42,124 nucleotides of DNA from Bdellovibrio sp. (GCA_020725805.1 DYEF01000099.1:1-42124), one strand, 5' to 3'; counted from the first letter of the stretch, positions 33,734 to 41,826 are shown. The notes: generated by a model not told the origin, from the letters alone. A program made the numbers and translations.

Positions 33734-35260
33734 ATGACTGAAAAAGAATCTGGAATAATTCTGGAGGGTGGTAACAATATTTGTGAGTTTGCTAAATGGA
33801 GAAAAGATAATAGTAATTTGTTGTTTTATAATGATTTGGTTTTTATCTATGAGTTTCAATCAGATGCAAATATACCTTTTGAGATATACCATCTTTTAGC
33901 AAAATCGATTAGTGAAGAAAAAATTGAAGAGTGTTTTTTACCCAAGGTAAAAAGTGAACTAAAGGGAATATATTTTCAACCATTAAGTAGGGTAGGTCTT
34001 TATCCTTTTGTCTGTAATTGTAATAAAGTTCATATGATAGTTGTGCTTCCAAAAATTGGTAAAGTGCCTGATGCCGAAGATGCATTTGTCGAAGATGCAT
34101 TGAAATGCGTGGATAGATTGTCTGATATGTCATTTTATGCATTAAATTATGGATATGTGGGTGGCTGGCTTGATTATTTTGATAAATCTAAAGTAGAATT
34201 TTCTGGTAGTACACCGGGAAAACTGGATATGAGACTCTTTCTTTCTATATCCTATATATATTCAATAAGCGAACTGCTCAAAAAAGATTTTAGAAGGTAT
34301 TATATAGAACGGTGTGGTATCCGTAAGGATAATCTTAAGGGCAGATTAATGACATCAAAGTATATAATGAAATGGTCTAATGGTAAACGAAATGAGTTGC
34401 CCTGTAAGTGGAACGAATTTTCATATGATAATTTTGATAACAGGGTTCTCAAATATGTGTTGAAGTATATTTTAAGCAAACAATATCTTGGTAAGGGATT
34501 AATGAAATCTCTAATAGATAAATTGATTAACAAAGAGAATCATAATTTTTCATATTTTAGAGAAGTATCAGATATAGATAAAAGCGAGTTAATCTTTTCT
34601 AATTCAAAATTGAAGAATATCTCGAGCTACTACAAGAAAAGTATAAATCTCGCAGAACTTATAATGAAAAATATGAATAGATTGAGTGGAAATAATTATC
34701 TGATTAAGCCTATGAGTATTGATATGAGTATTCTGTTTGAAGCATTTGTTAGTGGTATAGTGAAGAAGGCATTTGAAGATGTTCATAATGCTGGTGTTGT
34801 TGTTCAGGAAGAAAAATACATTTTTAAAGATTCATCGTTTGATTGCATTTATTTTTTTAATGAAGATGGTGATTCAAAAGGAAAGGAGAAGAGCAGAGCA
34901 GATATTGTGGTTTATTTTGATGACTCTCCAAAGTTTGTAATAGATGTTAAATATAAAGAATATTACGAGGAGGACAAAAGCCATAGCGGTTTTAATTCTT
35001 CTGTCGATAAGTTAAATATAAAGAGCTCGGATATTTATCAGCTTTACTATTATATGAAATCAAGAAAATGCAATTCAGGGATAATAATTTATCCTTATTG
35101 GGAAGATAACGGTTCATACCTGTATCCGGCAAACCTAACAACTGAAAAATTAAATGAGATAAAAGGAGAACGGATTATTTATATAGGATTAAATCTTGCA
35201 AAAGATATAAAAGATTTATTTAATGTGGCAGTAGGGTATTTAAGAAGATTTAAAAATTAA
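33734..35260 (+). CDS. mcrC: McrC-like nuclease subunit
   Basis: This 508-residue partner of McrB has the McrC pattern: an N-terminal beta-rich region, the central LKGRLMTSKYIMKW...KWNEFSYDNFDNRVLKYVLKYIL segment, and a C-terminal PD-(D/E)xK nuclease core with SRADIVVYF (Asp390) and FVIDVKYK (Asp404, Lys406), then SSDIYQLYYYM. It cleaves DNA when driven by McrB GTP hydrolysis. Like mcrB it is AT-rich and rich in Lys, Asn and Ile. The ribosome site is weak. The module sits between two core metabolic/ribosomal operons with no integrase or repeats visible. Confidence 0.9.
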   Translation: MTEKESGIILEGGNNICEFAKWRKDNSNLLFYNDLVFIYEFQSDANIPFEIYHLLAKSISEEKIEECFLPKVKSELKGIYFQPLSRVGLYPFVCNCNKVHMIVVLPKIGKVPDAEDAFVEDALKCVDRLSDMSFYALNYGYVGGWLDYFDKSKVEFSGSTPGKLDMRLFLSISYIYSISELLKKDFRRYYIERCGIRKDNLKGRLMTSKYIMKWSNGKRNELPCKWNEFSYDNFDNRVLKYVLKYILSKQYLGKGLMKSLIDKLINKENHNFSYFREVSDIDKSELIFSNSKLKNISSYYKKSINLAELIMKNMNRLSGNNYLIKPMSIDMSILFEAFVSGIVKKAFEDVHNAGVVVQEEKYIFKDSSFDCIYFFNEDGDSKGKEKSRADIVVYFDDSPKFVIDVKYKEYYEEDKSHSGFNSSVDKLNIKSSDIYQLYYYMKSRKCNSGIIIYPYWEDNGSYLYPANLTTEKLNEIKGERIIYIGLNLAKDIKDLFNVAVGYLRRFKN

Positions 35261-35351
35261 ATATGGGATTTATGCTAACTTATTATAAAAATTAAAATTT
35301 TAGAATAAACAGGACAAGTATGGGTTATGAAAATGGCAAAATATTGTGATT

Positions 35352-35380
35352 TTGACAGAGTCACAGGTAGTATTTAATTT
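35352..35380 (+). promoter_or_regulatory. rpsP operon promoter
   Basis: TTGACA (35352-35357), a 17-base spacer and TAATTT (35375-35380) precede rpsP, giving a leader of about 60 bases. The longer rpsP frame starting at 35399 is rejected in favour of ATG 35450. Confidence 0.65.
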
Positions 35381-35449
35381 TAGGTTGCAAAATGAATTTT
35401 GTTGTGTTATAAAGCCCCTCTCTTTTTGAGGAAAGGAGTTATACTTACT

Positions 35450-35704
35450 ATGGCAGTTAGAATCAGACTCGCGAGAATCGGCTCAAAGAAGCAGCCCAGT
35501 TACAGAATTATCGTTACAAATTCAGAGAATATCAATCTGAGCAACCATATTGAGCAGATTGGCTTTTACAATCCGAGAGCAGAAAAAGACAATATAAAAG
35601 TTGATCTCAACAGATATGACAGCTGGATCAAGCAGGGTGCTAAACCGACCACTACGGTAGCAAACCTTATTAAAGAGGTCCGCAAGGCAAACAAGCCTGC
35701 ATAA
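35450..35704 (+). CDS. rpsP: 30S ribosomal protein S16
   Basis: The 84 residues match bS16 along their length: MAVRIRLARIGSKKQPSYRI at the start, EQIGFYNPR in the middle and WIKQGAKPTTTVANLI near the end. It binds 16S rRNA in small-subunit assembly. The start is chosen from the family N-terminus and AAAGGAG (35432-35438). It heads the classic rpsP-khpA-rimM-trmD-rplS order, with its own promoter downstream of the McrBC block. Confidence 0.97.
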   Translation: MAVRIRLARIGSKKQPSYRIIVTNSENINLSNHIEQIGFYNPRAEKDNIKVDLNRYDSWIKQGAKPTTTVANLIKEVRKANKPA

Positions 35705-35782
35705 TACGGTCAGTTTTGGAGTTATTTGTGGAATCCGTTTTCATTATTGGAATCAATCAACCATCAAAAGTGGAGGTAGAAA

Positions 35783-36016
35783 ATGAAGCAATTGATTGAG
35801 TTTATTGCAAAGTCACTTGTTGACAAACCGGATGCCGTGGAAGTCAAGGAGGTAGAAGGAGAGCAGACTTCTGTTATTGAACTCAAGGTCGCAAAGGAAG
35901 ACCTTGGCAAGGTAATCGGCAAGCAGGGCAGAACAGCACGTGCAATGAGGACAATTCTGAGTGCTGCTTCAACAAAGATGAAGAAGCGTTCAGTCCTCGA
36001 AATTATAGAGAACTAA
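35783..36016 (+). CDS. khpA: KH-domain RNA-binding protein KhpA
   Basis: This 77-residue protein is a single type II KH domain with the RNA-binding loop GKQG (46-49) in [24 protein letters not shown]. KhpA-type proteins bind RNA, often with KhpB, and in many bacteria lie between rpsP and rimM as here. GGAGG precedes the ATG. A strong hairpin with a T run follows 20 bases after its stop. Confidence 0.94.
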   Translation: MKQLIEFIAKSLVDKPDAVEVKEVEGEQTSVIELKVAKEDLGKVIGKQGRTARAMRTILSAASTKMKKRSVLEIIEN

Positions 36017-36036
36017 TTTAAGACAAAAGTGGTATG

Positions 36037-36069
36037 AGCCGGTGGAAGTAATATTTCACCGGCTTTTTT
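36037..36069 (+). terminator. Terminator-like hairpin before rimM
   Basis: AGCCGGTG (36037-36044) pairs with CACCGGCT (36057-36064), extended by one G-T and two A-T pairs to 11 bp, with a 6-base loop and a run of six T (36064-36069). The rimM ATG lies only 5 bases after the T run. It sits inside what should be a continuous ribosomal operon, so it may be a partial terminator or attenuator. Confidence 0.8.
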
Positions 36070-36074
36070 ATTGG

Positions 36075-36584
36075 ATGAGATTAATACCTATTGCTGACAT
36101 AGTATCGGCTCACGGAATAAAAGGGGGACTTAAAGTCTATCTTTATAATACAGATGACCCTCTGATATATAATCTGAAATCAGTATACGCCGGAACCGAG
36201 AACGACAACTCGCTTTTCAGGATATCGCGCATAAAGAAACTCGATAAGAGATTCTGTATCATCAATCTCGAAGGTGTTATAACGAGGCATCAGGCAGAGA
36301 GTTACAGAAACAGGAAACTCTTTATTACTCCCGATATGCTCCCGCCTCTGCCGGAGAACTTCGTATATCTGTCACTGCTTGTCGGATTCTGTGTCTTTGA
36401 CCAGCAGGGGAGTGAGGTAGGTGTTGTAGAGGATTTCATCAATACAGGTGCTCAGGATGTTATGATTGTAAAGAGCATTTCGGCGTCGGAATTTATGGTC
36501 CCTTTTGTGGACGAATTCATAAAAAAGATTGATATTGAGAGATGTCAGATTTTTATTAATATGATGGAAGGGCTTCTGGATTGA
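36075..36584 (+). CDS. rimM: 16S rRNA processing protein RimM
   Basis: This 169-residue protein aids 30S head maturation. The N-terminal RimM domain starts with IADIVSAHGIKGGLKVYLYNTDDP (from about residue 6), and the PRC-barrel part includes GSEVGVVEDFINTGAQDVMIV and MVPFVDEFIKKID. The frame is open from GTG 36042, but those codons lie in the terminator-like stem and lengthen the usual N-terminus, so ATG 36075 is preferred although no ribosome site is visible. The stop overlaps the TTG start of trmD. Confidence 0.92.
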   Translation: MRLIPIADIVSAHGIKGGLKVYLYNTDDPLIYNLKSVYAGTENDNSLFRISRIKKLDKRFCIINLEGVITRHQAESYRNRKLFITPDMLPPLPENFVYLSLLVGFCVFDQQGSEVGVVEDFINTGAQDVMIVKSISASEFMVPFVDEFIKKIDIERCQIFINMMEGLLD

Positions 36585-37333
36585 GGATTTCGGTTATTAC
36601 AATCTTCCCGGAGATATTCGATGCCTTAAAGTACGGGATAACCGGTCAGGCATTGAAGGACGGGGGGTATGAGCTTAATCTGGTAAATCTCAGGGATTTT
36701 ACCACGGATGTGCATAAGACTGTGGATGACAGGCCTTTCGGAGGCGGTCCGGGTATGGTCATGCTCATTGAGCCTTTATACAAGGCAATAAATGCAGTTG
36801 ACCCGTCTCACAGATGCCACAGGATTCTTATGGGTTGTTCAGGAAAGGTTTTCAGTCAGAAGATGGCTGCTAATCTTGCAAAAAGGGACGAAATACTCTT
36901 TATATGCGGAAGGTATGAGGGTGTGGATGAGAGAATTGCACATTTTATAGATGAGGAGATTTCTCTCGGGGATTTTGTGCTTTCAGGCGGGGAACTTGCT
37001 GTATGTGCAATAATCGATTCGGTCGTAAGACTGCTGCCCGGCGTGGTCGGAAATCCCGATTCTGTCCTCGATGAGTCTTTTTCGGCAGAACTCCTTGAAT
37101 ATCCGCAGTATACGAGACCGAGGGATTTTATGGGTTACAGAGTCCCGGACATATTGTTCTCCGGTAATCACGAGCAGATAAGGAGATGGAGAAGGTATCA
37201 GTCTATTATCAGAACAAAAGAGAGAAGACCTGATTTATATGAAAAATTTTCCTTGACGGATGAAGATAAAAAAATTATATCGCAATTGGAGGCAAGCTAT
37301 GAAGACAGTGAAAACAGTAATGAATCTGATTGA
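36581..37333 (+). CDS. trmD: tRNA (guanine-N1)-methyltransferase TrmD
   Basis: This 250-residue SPOUT-class enzyme methylates G37 of tRNAs using S-adenosylmethionine. Visible are [14 protein letters not shown] (about 59-72), [13 protein letters not shown], the cofactor knot [34 protein letters not shown], and [12 protein letters not shown]. It starts with TTG 36581, overlapping the rimM TGA; GGAAGGG upstream serves as ribosome site, so initiation is probably coupled. Its 3' end overlaps rplS by 35 bases. Confidence 0.96.
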   Translation: MRISVITIFPEIFDALKYGITGQALKDGGYELNLVNLRDFTTDVHKTVDDRPFGGGPGMVMLIEPLYKAINAVDPSHRCHRILMGCSGKVFSQKMAANLAKRDEILFICGRYEGVDERIAHFIDEEISLGDFVLSGGELAVCAIIDSVVRLLPGVVGNPDSVLDESFSAELLEYPQYTRPRDFMGYRVPDILFSGNHEQIRRWRRYQSIIRTKERRPDLYEKFSLTDEDKKIISQLEASYEDSENSNESD

Positions 37334-37652
37334 GAAGAGACAGGTAAGAGAAGATCTGCCGGATATCAGACCGGGAGATACAGTAAGGGTTCACCAGAAA
37401 ATCTATGAAGGTGACAAGGAGAGGATTCAGGTATTTGAGGGTGTGGTTATTAAGAGAAAGAGAGCACACAACAGAAGTTCAATCACGGTCAGGAAGATAT
37501 CCTACGGTGTGGGTGTTGAAAAGATATTCTTTGTCAATGCTCCGACGATCGAAAAGATCGAACTGGTCACAAGAGGAAAGATCAGAAGGTCCCGTCTGTA
37601 TTATCTGAAGGAACTCAAAGGGAAAGCAGCAAGGATAGAAGAGGAGAGATGA
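37299..37652 (+). CDS. rplS: 50S ribosomal protein L19
   Basis: The 117 residues match bL19: [53 protein letters not shown] and [20 protein letters not shown] 37299 is set by GGAGG (37288-37292), so the gene begins 35 bases inside trmD in another frame. The longer frame from 37260 is rejected. It is followed after 9 bases by rnhB. Confidence 0.95.
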   Translation: MKTVKTVMNLIEKRQVREDLPDIRPGDTVRVHQKIYEGDKERIQVFEGVVIKRKRAHNRSSITVRKISYGVGVEKIFFVNAPTIEKIELVTRGKIRRSRLYYLKELKGKAARIEEER

Positions 37653-37661
37653 GGTTCTCTC

Positions 37662-38282
37662 TTGTCTTGTGAATTCAGAACACAGGAAAAAATCGAATAT
37701 CATTTAAGGAAAGAGGGGTATAATCTTATTGCGGGAGTTGACGAGGCCGGTCGTGGTCCGCTCGCCGGTCCTGTTGTCGTCTGTGCCCTTCTTCTGCCGG
37801 TTGACCATAATATTTCAGGAATAACCGATTCAAAACAGCTTACAGAGAAGGAACGGACTGAGCTTGCAAGGGAAATCAGAAAGAAGGCAATAGCATATTC
37901 CATCTCAAGTACAGGGAACAGGACGATCGACAGAATAAATATCAGGCGCGCTACTCTTTTGGCAATGAAAAGGGCGGTGCTGAGTATGCTTAAGAAAACC
38001 GATAAAAAACCCGACCTGATTCTTGTTGACGGAAGGGATTCACTAAAGCTTCCGGTTGAGTGCCGTGCTGTCATAAAAGGAGATTTGCTCTCGGAGAATA
38101 TCGGGGCGGCCTCGATTCTGGCAAAGGTGTTCAGAGATAACCTGATGCATAAACTTGATAAACAATATCCGCAGTACGGATTTGCTGTGCATAAGGGTTA
38201 CGGGACAGAGAGTCATTATGAGGCGATAAAGAAATTCGGTATATGTGAGATTCATCGCAGAAGTTTCAGACTTTTCAGATGA
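37662..38282 (+). CDS. rnhB: Ribonuclease HII
   Basis: This 206-residue enzyme removes ribonucleotides from DNA-RNA hybrids. Seen are the catalytic GVDEAGRGPLAGPVV segment (Asp27, Glu28), TDSKQLTEKER, LILVDGRDSLKLP with the third acidic residue, and NIGAASILAKVFRDNLM with a KGYGTESH end. The start is TTG 37662, the only reasonable in-frame start before the conserved core; the ribosome site (GATGAGG) is modest. The stop overlaps the yraN start by four bases. Confidence 0.93.
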   Translation: MSCEFRTQEKIEYHLRKEGYNLIAGVDEAGRGPLAGPVVVCALLLPVDHNISGITDSKQLTEKERTELAREIRKKAIAYSISSTGNRTIDRINIRRATLLAMKRAVLSMLKKTDKKPDLILVDGRDSLKLPVECRAVIKGDLLSENIGAASILAKVFRDNLMHKLDKQYPQYGFAVHKGYGTESHYEAIKKFGICEIHRRSFRLFR

Positions 38283-38662
38283 AAAACAGATTTGAAAAAG
38301 GATATTCAGGCGGACTGGCTGAGCAGCTGGTCGTAAAGTATCTGGAAGAGAGAGGTTATAAAATCATCGAGAGAAATTTCAGGTGCCCTGTTGGGGAGAT
38401 AGATATAGTATCCTGCAAGGATGAATATATATGTTTTACCGAAGTCCGCTCGAGGTCCGATTCAAGTTATGGTGAACCTTATGAGACGGTAACATTTCCC
38501 AAGCAGAAGAAGATAAGTAAGACAGCAAAATACTTTATCGCAGAGAATCCGCATTATTACAACCGGTATTCATTCAGATTTGATGTGGCCTCAGTTCTCT
38601 TTATCGGTAATTCGGATTACTCCATTGAATATATAGAAGGGGCATTTGAGCTGATTGAATGA
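38279..38662 (+). CDS. yraN: UPF0102 (YraN) family nuclease-like protein
   Basis: This 127-residue protein of the YraN/UPF0102 family has a restriction-endonuclease-like fold: GGLAEQLVVKYLEERGYKIIERNFRCPVGEIDIVSC, then CFTEVRSRSDSSYGEP and FRFDVASVLF. Conserved acidic residues in GEIDI and FTEVRSR mark the putative active site. The family is widely linked to rnhB, as here (four-base overlap). The cellular role is unclear. Confidence 0.9.
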   Translation: MKNRFEKGYSGGLAEQLVVKYLEERGYKIIERNFRCPVGEIDIVSCKDEYICFTEVRSRSDSSYGEPYETVTFPKQKKISKTAKYFIAENPHYYNRYSFRFDVASVLFIGNSDYSIEYIEGAFELIE

Positions 38663-38681
38663 GTGTTTCTGCTTCTATAAT
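38655..38681 (+). promoter_or_regulatory. Candidate promoter for 38745 operon
   Basis: A consensus TATAAT (38676-38681) lies 15 bases after TTGAAT (38655-38660). The short spacing makes it uncertain, but it is the best box upstream of the 38745 gene. Confidence 0.35.
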
Positions 38682-38710
38682 GTGGTTTATTAGTTGATTT
38701 TCTGAAAATT

Positions 38711-38734
38711 CCGGATAATATAAATATTAACCGG
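38711..38734. promoter_or_regulatory. Palindrome overlapping ribosome site
   Basis: CCGGATAATAT (38711-38721) and ATATTAACCGG (38724-38734) form 11-bp arms with a 2-base centre and one mismatch. The right arm runs into the GGAGG (38733-38737) of the 38745 gene. It may be an operator or an occluding RNA hairpin. Confidence 0.5.
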
Positions 38735-38744
38735 AGGATTTGAG

Positions 38745-39326
38745 ATGTTGAAGAGAGTTAGTTTTATTCTGATTATTCTGGGTTTTACGGCACAGCTGTA
38801 TGGCGGGTCGGTATTCCTGAATGGTGTCAAGATCGACGGGGTAAGAGAACAGGAATTCAAGGCAGTAAATGTAAAGATTGACAAAGACGGCAATATTCAT
38901 ATCTCGGCTCCCCAGTACATAGTCAAGAGCGGTGAGGAACAGGCACAGAAACCTGTCCAGCCGTCTCAGGCGAAGGCATATTTCCTCGTTACCCAGATAT
39001 CAGGCTCCGGAAGAGGCGGATATGATATAGACCTGTTTATTAACGGCAACTGGATAAAGAAAATTACGAATAAGGATGAACAGATTGTAATGGACCTCAC
39101 TAAATATATTCAGAACGGGAAGAATACAATCAGACTTACGGGTGTGAAGGCAAAGGATGCAGCAGCTGACCCTCTTTCAGCAGGTTTTACCGAGGTGATT
39201 ATAGGTGAAGGCTCTGCGGGTAAAAATAATGTTGTGATCGACAAACCGCTTATTGATTTCAAGTTTCTGGCAAAGGATGCCAATCCGATAATCAAGGATT
39301 TCGATATTGAGGCATTGGTAAAATAG
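38745..39326 (+). CDS. Conserved periplasmic protein, unknown function
   Basis: The 193 residues have a signal peptide (MLKRVSFILIILGFTAQLYGG), then a short motif VFLNGVKIDGVREQEFKAVNVKIDKDGNIHISAPQY (about 23-60), a spacer, and a beta-rich domain (about 80-160) with YDIDLFINGNWIKKI and a TKYIQNGKNTIRLTG segment like a carbohydrate-binding or jelly-roll fold. I associate this type of protein with Myxococcota-like genomes, but assign no function. GGAGG precedes the ATG by 7 bases, overlapped by a palindrome. The next gene starts 3 bases after its stop. Confidence 0.75.
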   Translation: MLKRVSFILIILGFTAQLYGGSVFLNGVKIDGVREQEFKAVNVKIDKDGNIHISAPQYIVKSGEEQAQKPVQPSQAKAYFLVTQISGSGRGGYDIDLFINGNWIKKITNKDEQIVMDLTKYIQNGKNTIRLTGVKAKDAAADPLSAGFTEVIIGEGSAGKNNVVIDKPLIDFKFLAKDANPIIKDFDIEALVK

Positions 39327-39329
39327 ATT

Positions 39330-39902
39330 ATGTATCAGTACAGATCAGATAAAGAGATTTGGTCCCTCAAGACAGAGGATATAATTACTCTCTATATGAG
39401 TTCCAACAGGATACAGATATCCCGTTATAGCGGCGGAGTAGCCGAGGGAAGTGCGTTCATCTGCGGATACAGAAATATCCGGGATTCGTTTTCAATGTTC
39501 ATAATGATTTATTACAATCAGCTGAAATCCTTTGATATCTACTTCTGGGACAATGAAGATATTGAACTCGACTCCTATTCCGAAGCAGAGGAGGAGGCGA
39601 TAGCCTTTTGTGAGAATATGGGATTTATTATGAATAACACCCATTTCCGTATGGCCTCTGATGAAGAGAGGAGACTTCTGATTCTCGAGTGCCCGTTTGC
39701 ATACAGGAATGCAGAGGAGTTTGCAACGTATGTCGCCAGAAGGACGACGGTTTCAAAGGAGATAAAAAAACCTGTTAGTGAGGTAATCGATGTCAGTAAA
39801 AATGTTCAGTCCCAGCCAAAATCAAAGACAAGACCGATGTCACAGGAGATTTTTTCCGATGCCTTTACGCGTAAGCTTGCCCGTCTTCTTTCTTCTTTTT
39901 AG
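39330..39902 (+). CDS. Hypothetical protein upstream of Tgl-like lipoprotein
   Basis: The 190 residues are not recognised. There is no signal peptide, so it is probably cytoplasmic. The first 130 residues form a mixed alpha/beta domain with aromatic and acidic clusters (FDIYFWDNEDIELDSYSEAEEEAIAF) and ECPFAYRNAEEFATYVA; the last 55 are Lys/Ser/Pro-rich and probably disordered. The gene starts 3 bases after the previous stop with no ribosome site, suggesting coupling, and its 3' end overlaps the next gene by 44 bases. The conserved-looking position beside a pilotin-like gene hints at envelope or motility regulation, as inference. Confidence 0.65.
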   Translation: MYQYRSDKEIWSLKTEDIITLYMSSNRIQISRYSGGVAEGSAFICGYRNIRDSFSMFIMIYYNQLKSFDIYFWDNEDIELDSYSEAEEEAIAFCENMGFIMNNTHFRMASDEERRLLILECPFAYRNAEEFATYVARRTTVSKEIKKPVSEVIDVSKNVQSQPKSKTRPMSQEIFSDAFTRKLARLLSSF

Positions 39903-40827
39903 CTGTGTATTCATTACGGGGTGTCCGGCCACATCTCACAGGGATGTCAAGAATTCGCGAATAGCGTATGACCTCGGGTGTGATTATCTCAACAAGAATC
40001 AGGGCAGGGCTGCTTTCGAGCAGTTTGTAAAGGCCGTTGAGATGGACCCTGATTTTGCAGACGGACATAATGCACTCGGACTTCTGTATATTGGACTCAA
40101 GGAGTACGAAAAGGCTGAGAAACACCTTAAAAAGGCAATAGAAATCAATCCGAATCTGCCGGATTATTATAACAACCTCGGCAAGGTCTATACTGAGATG
40201 GGAAGATACAAGGAGGCTATTGATAATTTCAAAAAGGCACTGGGTTTTCTGGTATATTCCTCACCTCATTTTGCCCACGCTAATCTGGGCTGGGCATATT
40301 ATAAGAATGGTCAGCACAAGGAGGCCTTTGCCGAGATCAATACGGCCCTTCAGATATCACCGAATTTCTGTCTGGCATACAGAATGCTCGGAATCATATA
40401 TTCCGAGACTTCTCAGCCGCTTGATGCAATTAAGAATTTCAACAAGTACAGGGATAACTGTCCGGATAATCCCGAACCTTATTATTTTATTGCCAATATT
40501 AAACAGAAGTATAACCTTGCGCAGCAGGATGAGATTATTTCTGACTACAATAAATCGCTCGAGAAAGGGGCAAACTTCTGTCCTTCGCTCAAGGCTTTAG
40601 GCGGATTATATCTTAAGAGTAAGAACATCGAATCGGCTCTCTCGAATTATGAGAATTTTATCAATGCCTGCGGTGATGATGGGGAGGTCTTTCTCAATAT
40701 TGCCGAGATTTACAGTAAGAAGGGCGATATTAATAAGGCAAAGGTATTTTTCTCCTCATGCGTTGAAAAATGGAAGAATACAGATATTTCTTCAGAATGC
40801 CAGAAGAAGTTAAACTCGCTTCAATAG
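39859..40827 (+). CDS. Tgl/PilF-like TPR lipoprotein
   Basis: This 322-residue outer-membrane lipoprotein has a lipobox ITGC (19-22) followed by at least six TPR repeats from about residue 35 to 310, such as ADGHNALGLLYIGLKEYEKAEKHLKKAIEINPNLPDYYNNLGKVYTEMGRYKEAIDNFKKAL. The array before the first Cys-rich stretch resembles Tgl/PilF/PilW pilotins, which assemble type IV pilus secretins, but no pil gene is in the window. The open frame reaches back to 39790, but ATG 39859, 11 bases after AGGAG, begins a complete signal peptide. It overlaps the previous gene. Confidence 0.78.
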   Translation: MPLRVSLPVFFLLFSCVFITGCPATSHRDVKNSRIAYDLGCDYLNKNQGRAAFEQFVKAVEMDPDFADGHNALGLLYIGLKEYEKAEKHLKKAIEINPNLPDYYNNLGKVYTEMGRYKEAIDNFKKALGFLVYSSPHFAHANLGWAYYKNGQHKEAFAEINTALQISPNFCLAYRMLGIIYSETSQPLDAIKNFNKYRDNCPDNPEPYYFIANIKQKYNLAQQDEIISDYNKSLEKGANFCPSLKALGGLYLKSKNIESALSNYENFINACGDDGEVFLNIAEIYSKKGDINKAKVFFSSCVEKWKNTDISSECQKKLNSLQ

Positions 40828-40829
40828 TT

Positions 40830-41069
40830 ATGAGCCAAAGTGAGGTCCACAGGATTGATATAAGGGGAGTAGTCTGCCCCTATACACTTGTTAAGGCAAA
40901 ACTCGCTCTTGAGAAGATGAGTTGCGGAGAGATTCTGGAGATTTATCTTGATAATAAAACGGCGCTCGATAATCTGCCCAGAGCGTTTATTTATTACGGA
41001 CAGGAATTCTTGGGAACTGAGGCTGTTAATTGTTCGGAGTGGATTATCAGAATAAGAAAAAGGCGGTAA
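40830..41069 (+). CDS. TusA/SirA-family sulfur carrier
   Basis: The 79 residues match the TusA-like fold: HRIDIRGVVCPYTLVKAKLALEKMSCGEILEIYLDN, with the persulfide Cys16 in CPYT rather than the usual CPxP of TusA. Such proteins relay sulfur to tRNA, cofactors or dissimilatory pathways in the cytoplasm. ATG 40830 is 2 bases after the previous stop and no clear ribosome site is visible; a longer frame from 40770 is rejected because it adds residues outside the family. It is followed 4 bases later by an E1-like gene. Confidence 0.85.
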   Translation: MSQSEVHRIDIRGVVCPYTLVKAKLALEKMSCGEILEIYLDNKTALDNLPRAFIYYGQEFLGTEAVNCSEWIIRIRKRR

Positions 41070-41073
41070 AGGA

Positions 41074-41826
41074 ATGGATTTTTCTCAGGAACAGATATTG
41101 AGATATTCAAGGCAGTTACTGCTAAATGAAATAGGAGGGGAGGGCCAGAAGAAGCTGCTTGAATCAAATGTGCTGGTTGTCGGAGCGGGAGGTCTTGGTT
41201 CTGTGGTACTTATGTATCTTGCGGGTTGTGGTGTAGGGAAAATTGGTATTGTGGAGAACGACAGAATTGAAGTCAGCAATCTTCCGAGACAGATTCTTTA
41301 TACTACAGGTGATATGGGAAGGAATAAGGTAGAAGCGGCAAAATCCCGTCTCAATGAGATGAACCCGGATGTAAAGATTGAAATTTTTGAAATGAGGCTG
41401 AACGAGAAGAATGCACGTGATATCCTATGTGATTATAAGCTGATTATTGACTGTACAGATAATTTCGAGACGAGATTTGCAATAAACCGCCTTGCTGTTG
41501 AAAATAATAAACCGCTTATAAGCGGTGCGGTTGTCAGATTCGAAGGGAATGTAATGTTTGTTGTGCCGGGGAAGACATTCTGTTATAATTGCATCTTCGG
41601 GGATCAGTCAGGTAGCAATTCTGTCATAACCTGTTCGGATGCCGGGGTGCTGGGTAGTATTGCCGGTTTGATAGCAACCATTATGGTAACAGAGGCTGTA
41701 AAGTTTATTCTTGATCTGCCTACGATTCAAAATAATCTTCTGGTCTATGACGGATTGAAGACAGAGCTGAGAAAAATTAAGATTAACAGGGATCCGGACT
41801 GTCCGGTATGTAAAAAATTATACTGA
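41074..41826 (+). CDS. MoeB/ThiF-family E1-like adenylyltransferase
   Basis: This 250-residue enzyme activates the C-terminus of a ubiquitin-like sulfur carrier (MoaD/ThiS type) with ATP. It shows the nucleotide loop GAGGLG (37-42), NLPRQILYTTGDMGRNKVEAA, DCTDN with Asp130, CxxC zinc pairs at Cys170/173 and Cys243/246, and Cys187 in TCSDAGVLG as the likely thioester site. Length is normal. GGTAAAGGA precedes the ATG. The C-terminal rhodanese domain of some relatives is absent. Beside a TusA-like protein it fits a sulfur-transfer pair, perhaps for molybdopterin (needed by the Mo hydroxylase here) or thiamine. Confidence 0.9.
   Translation: MDFSQEQILRYSRQLLLNEIGGEGQKKLLESNVLVVGAGGLGSVVLMYLAGCGVGKIGIVENDRIEVSNLPRQILYTTGDMGRNKVEAAKSRLNEMNPDVKIEIFEMRLNEKNARDILCDYKLIIDCTDNFETRFAINRLAVENNKPLISGAVVRFEGNVMFVVPGKTFCYNCIFGDQSGSNSVITCSDAGVLGSIAGLIATIMVTEAVKFILDLPTIQNNLLVYDGLKTELRKIKINRDPDCPVCKKLY

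Noticed and set aside
31805-35450. Complete mobile element around McrBC
   Set aside because: I found no integrase, transposase, terminal repeats or target-site duplication.
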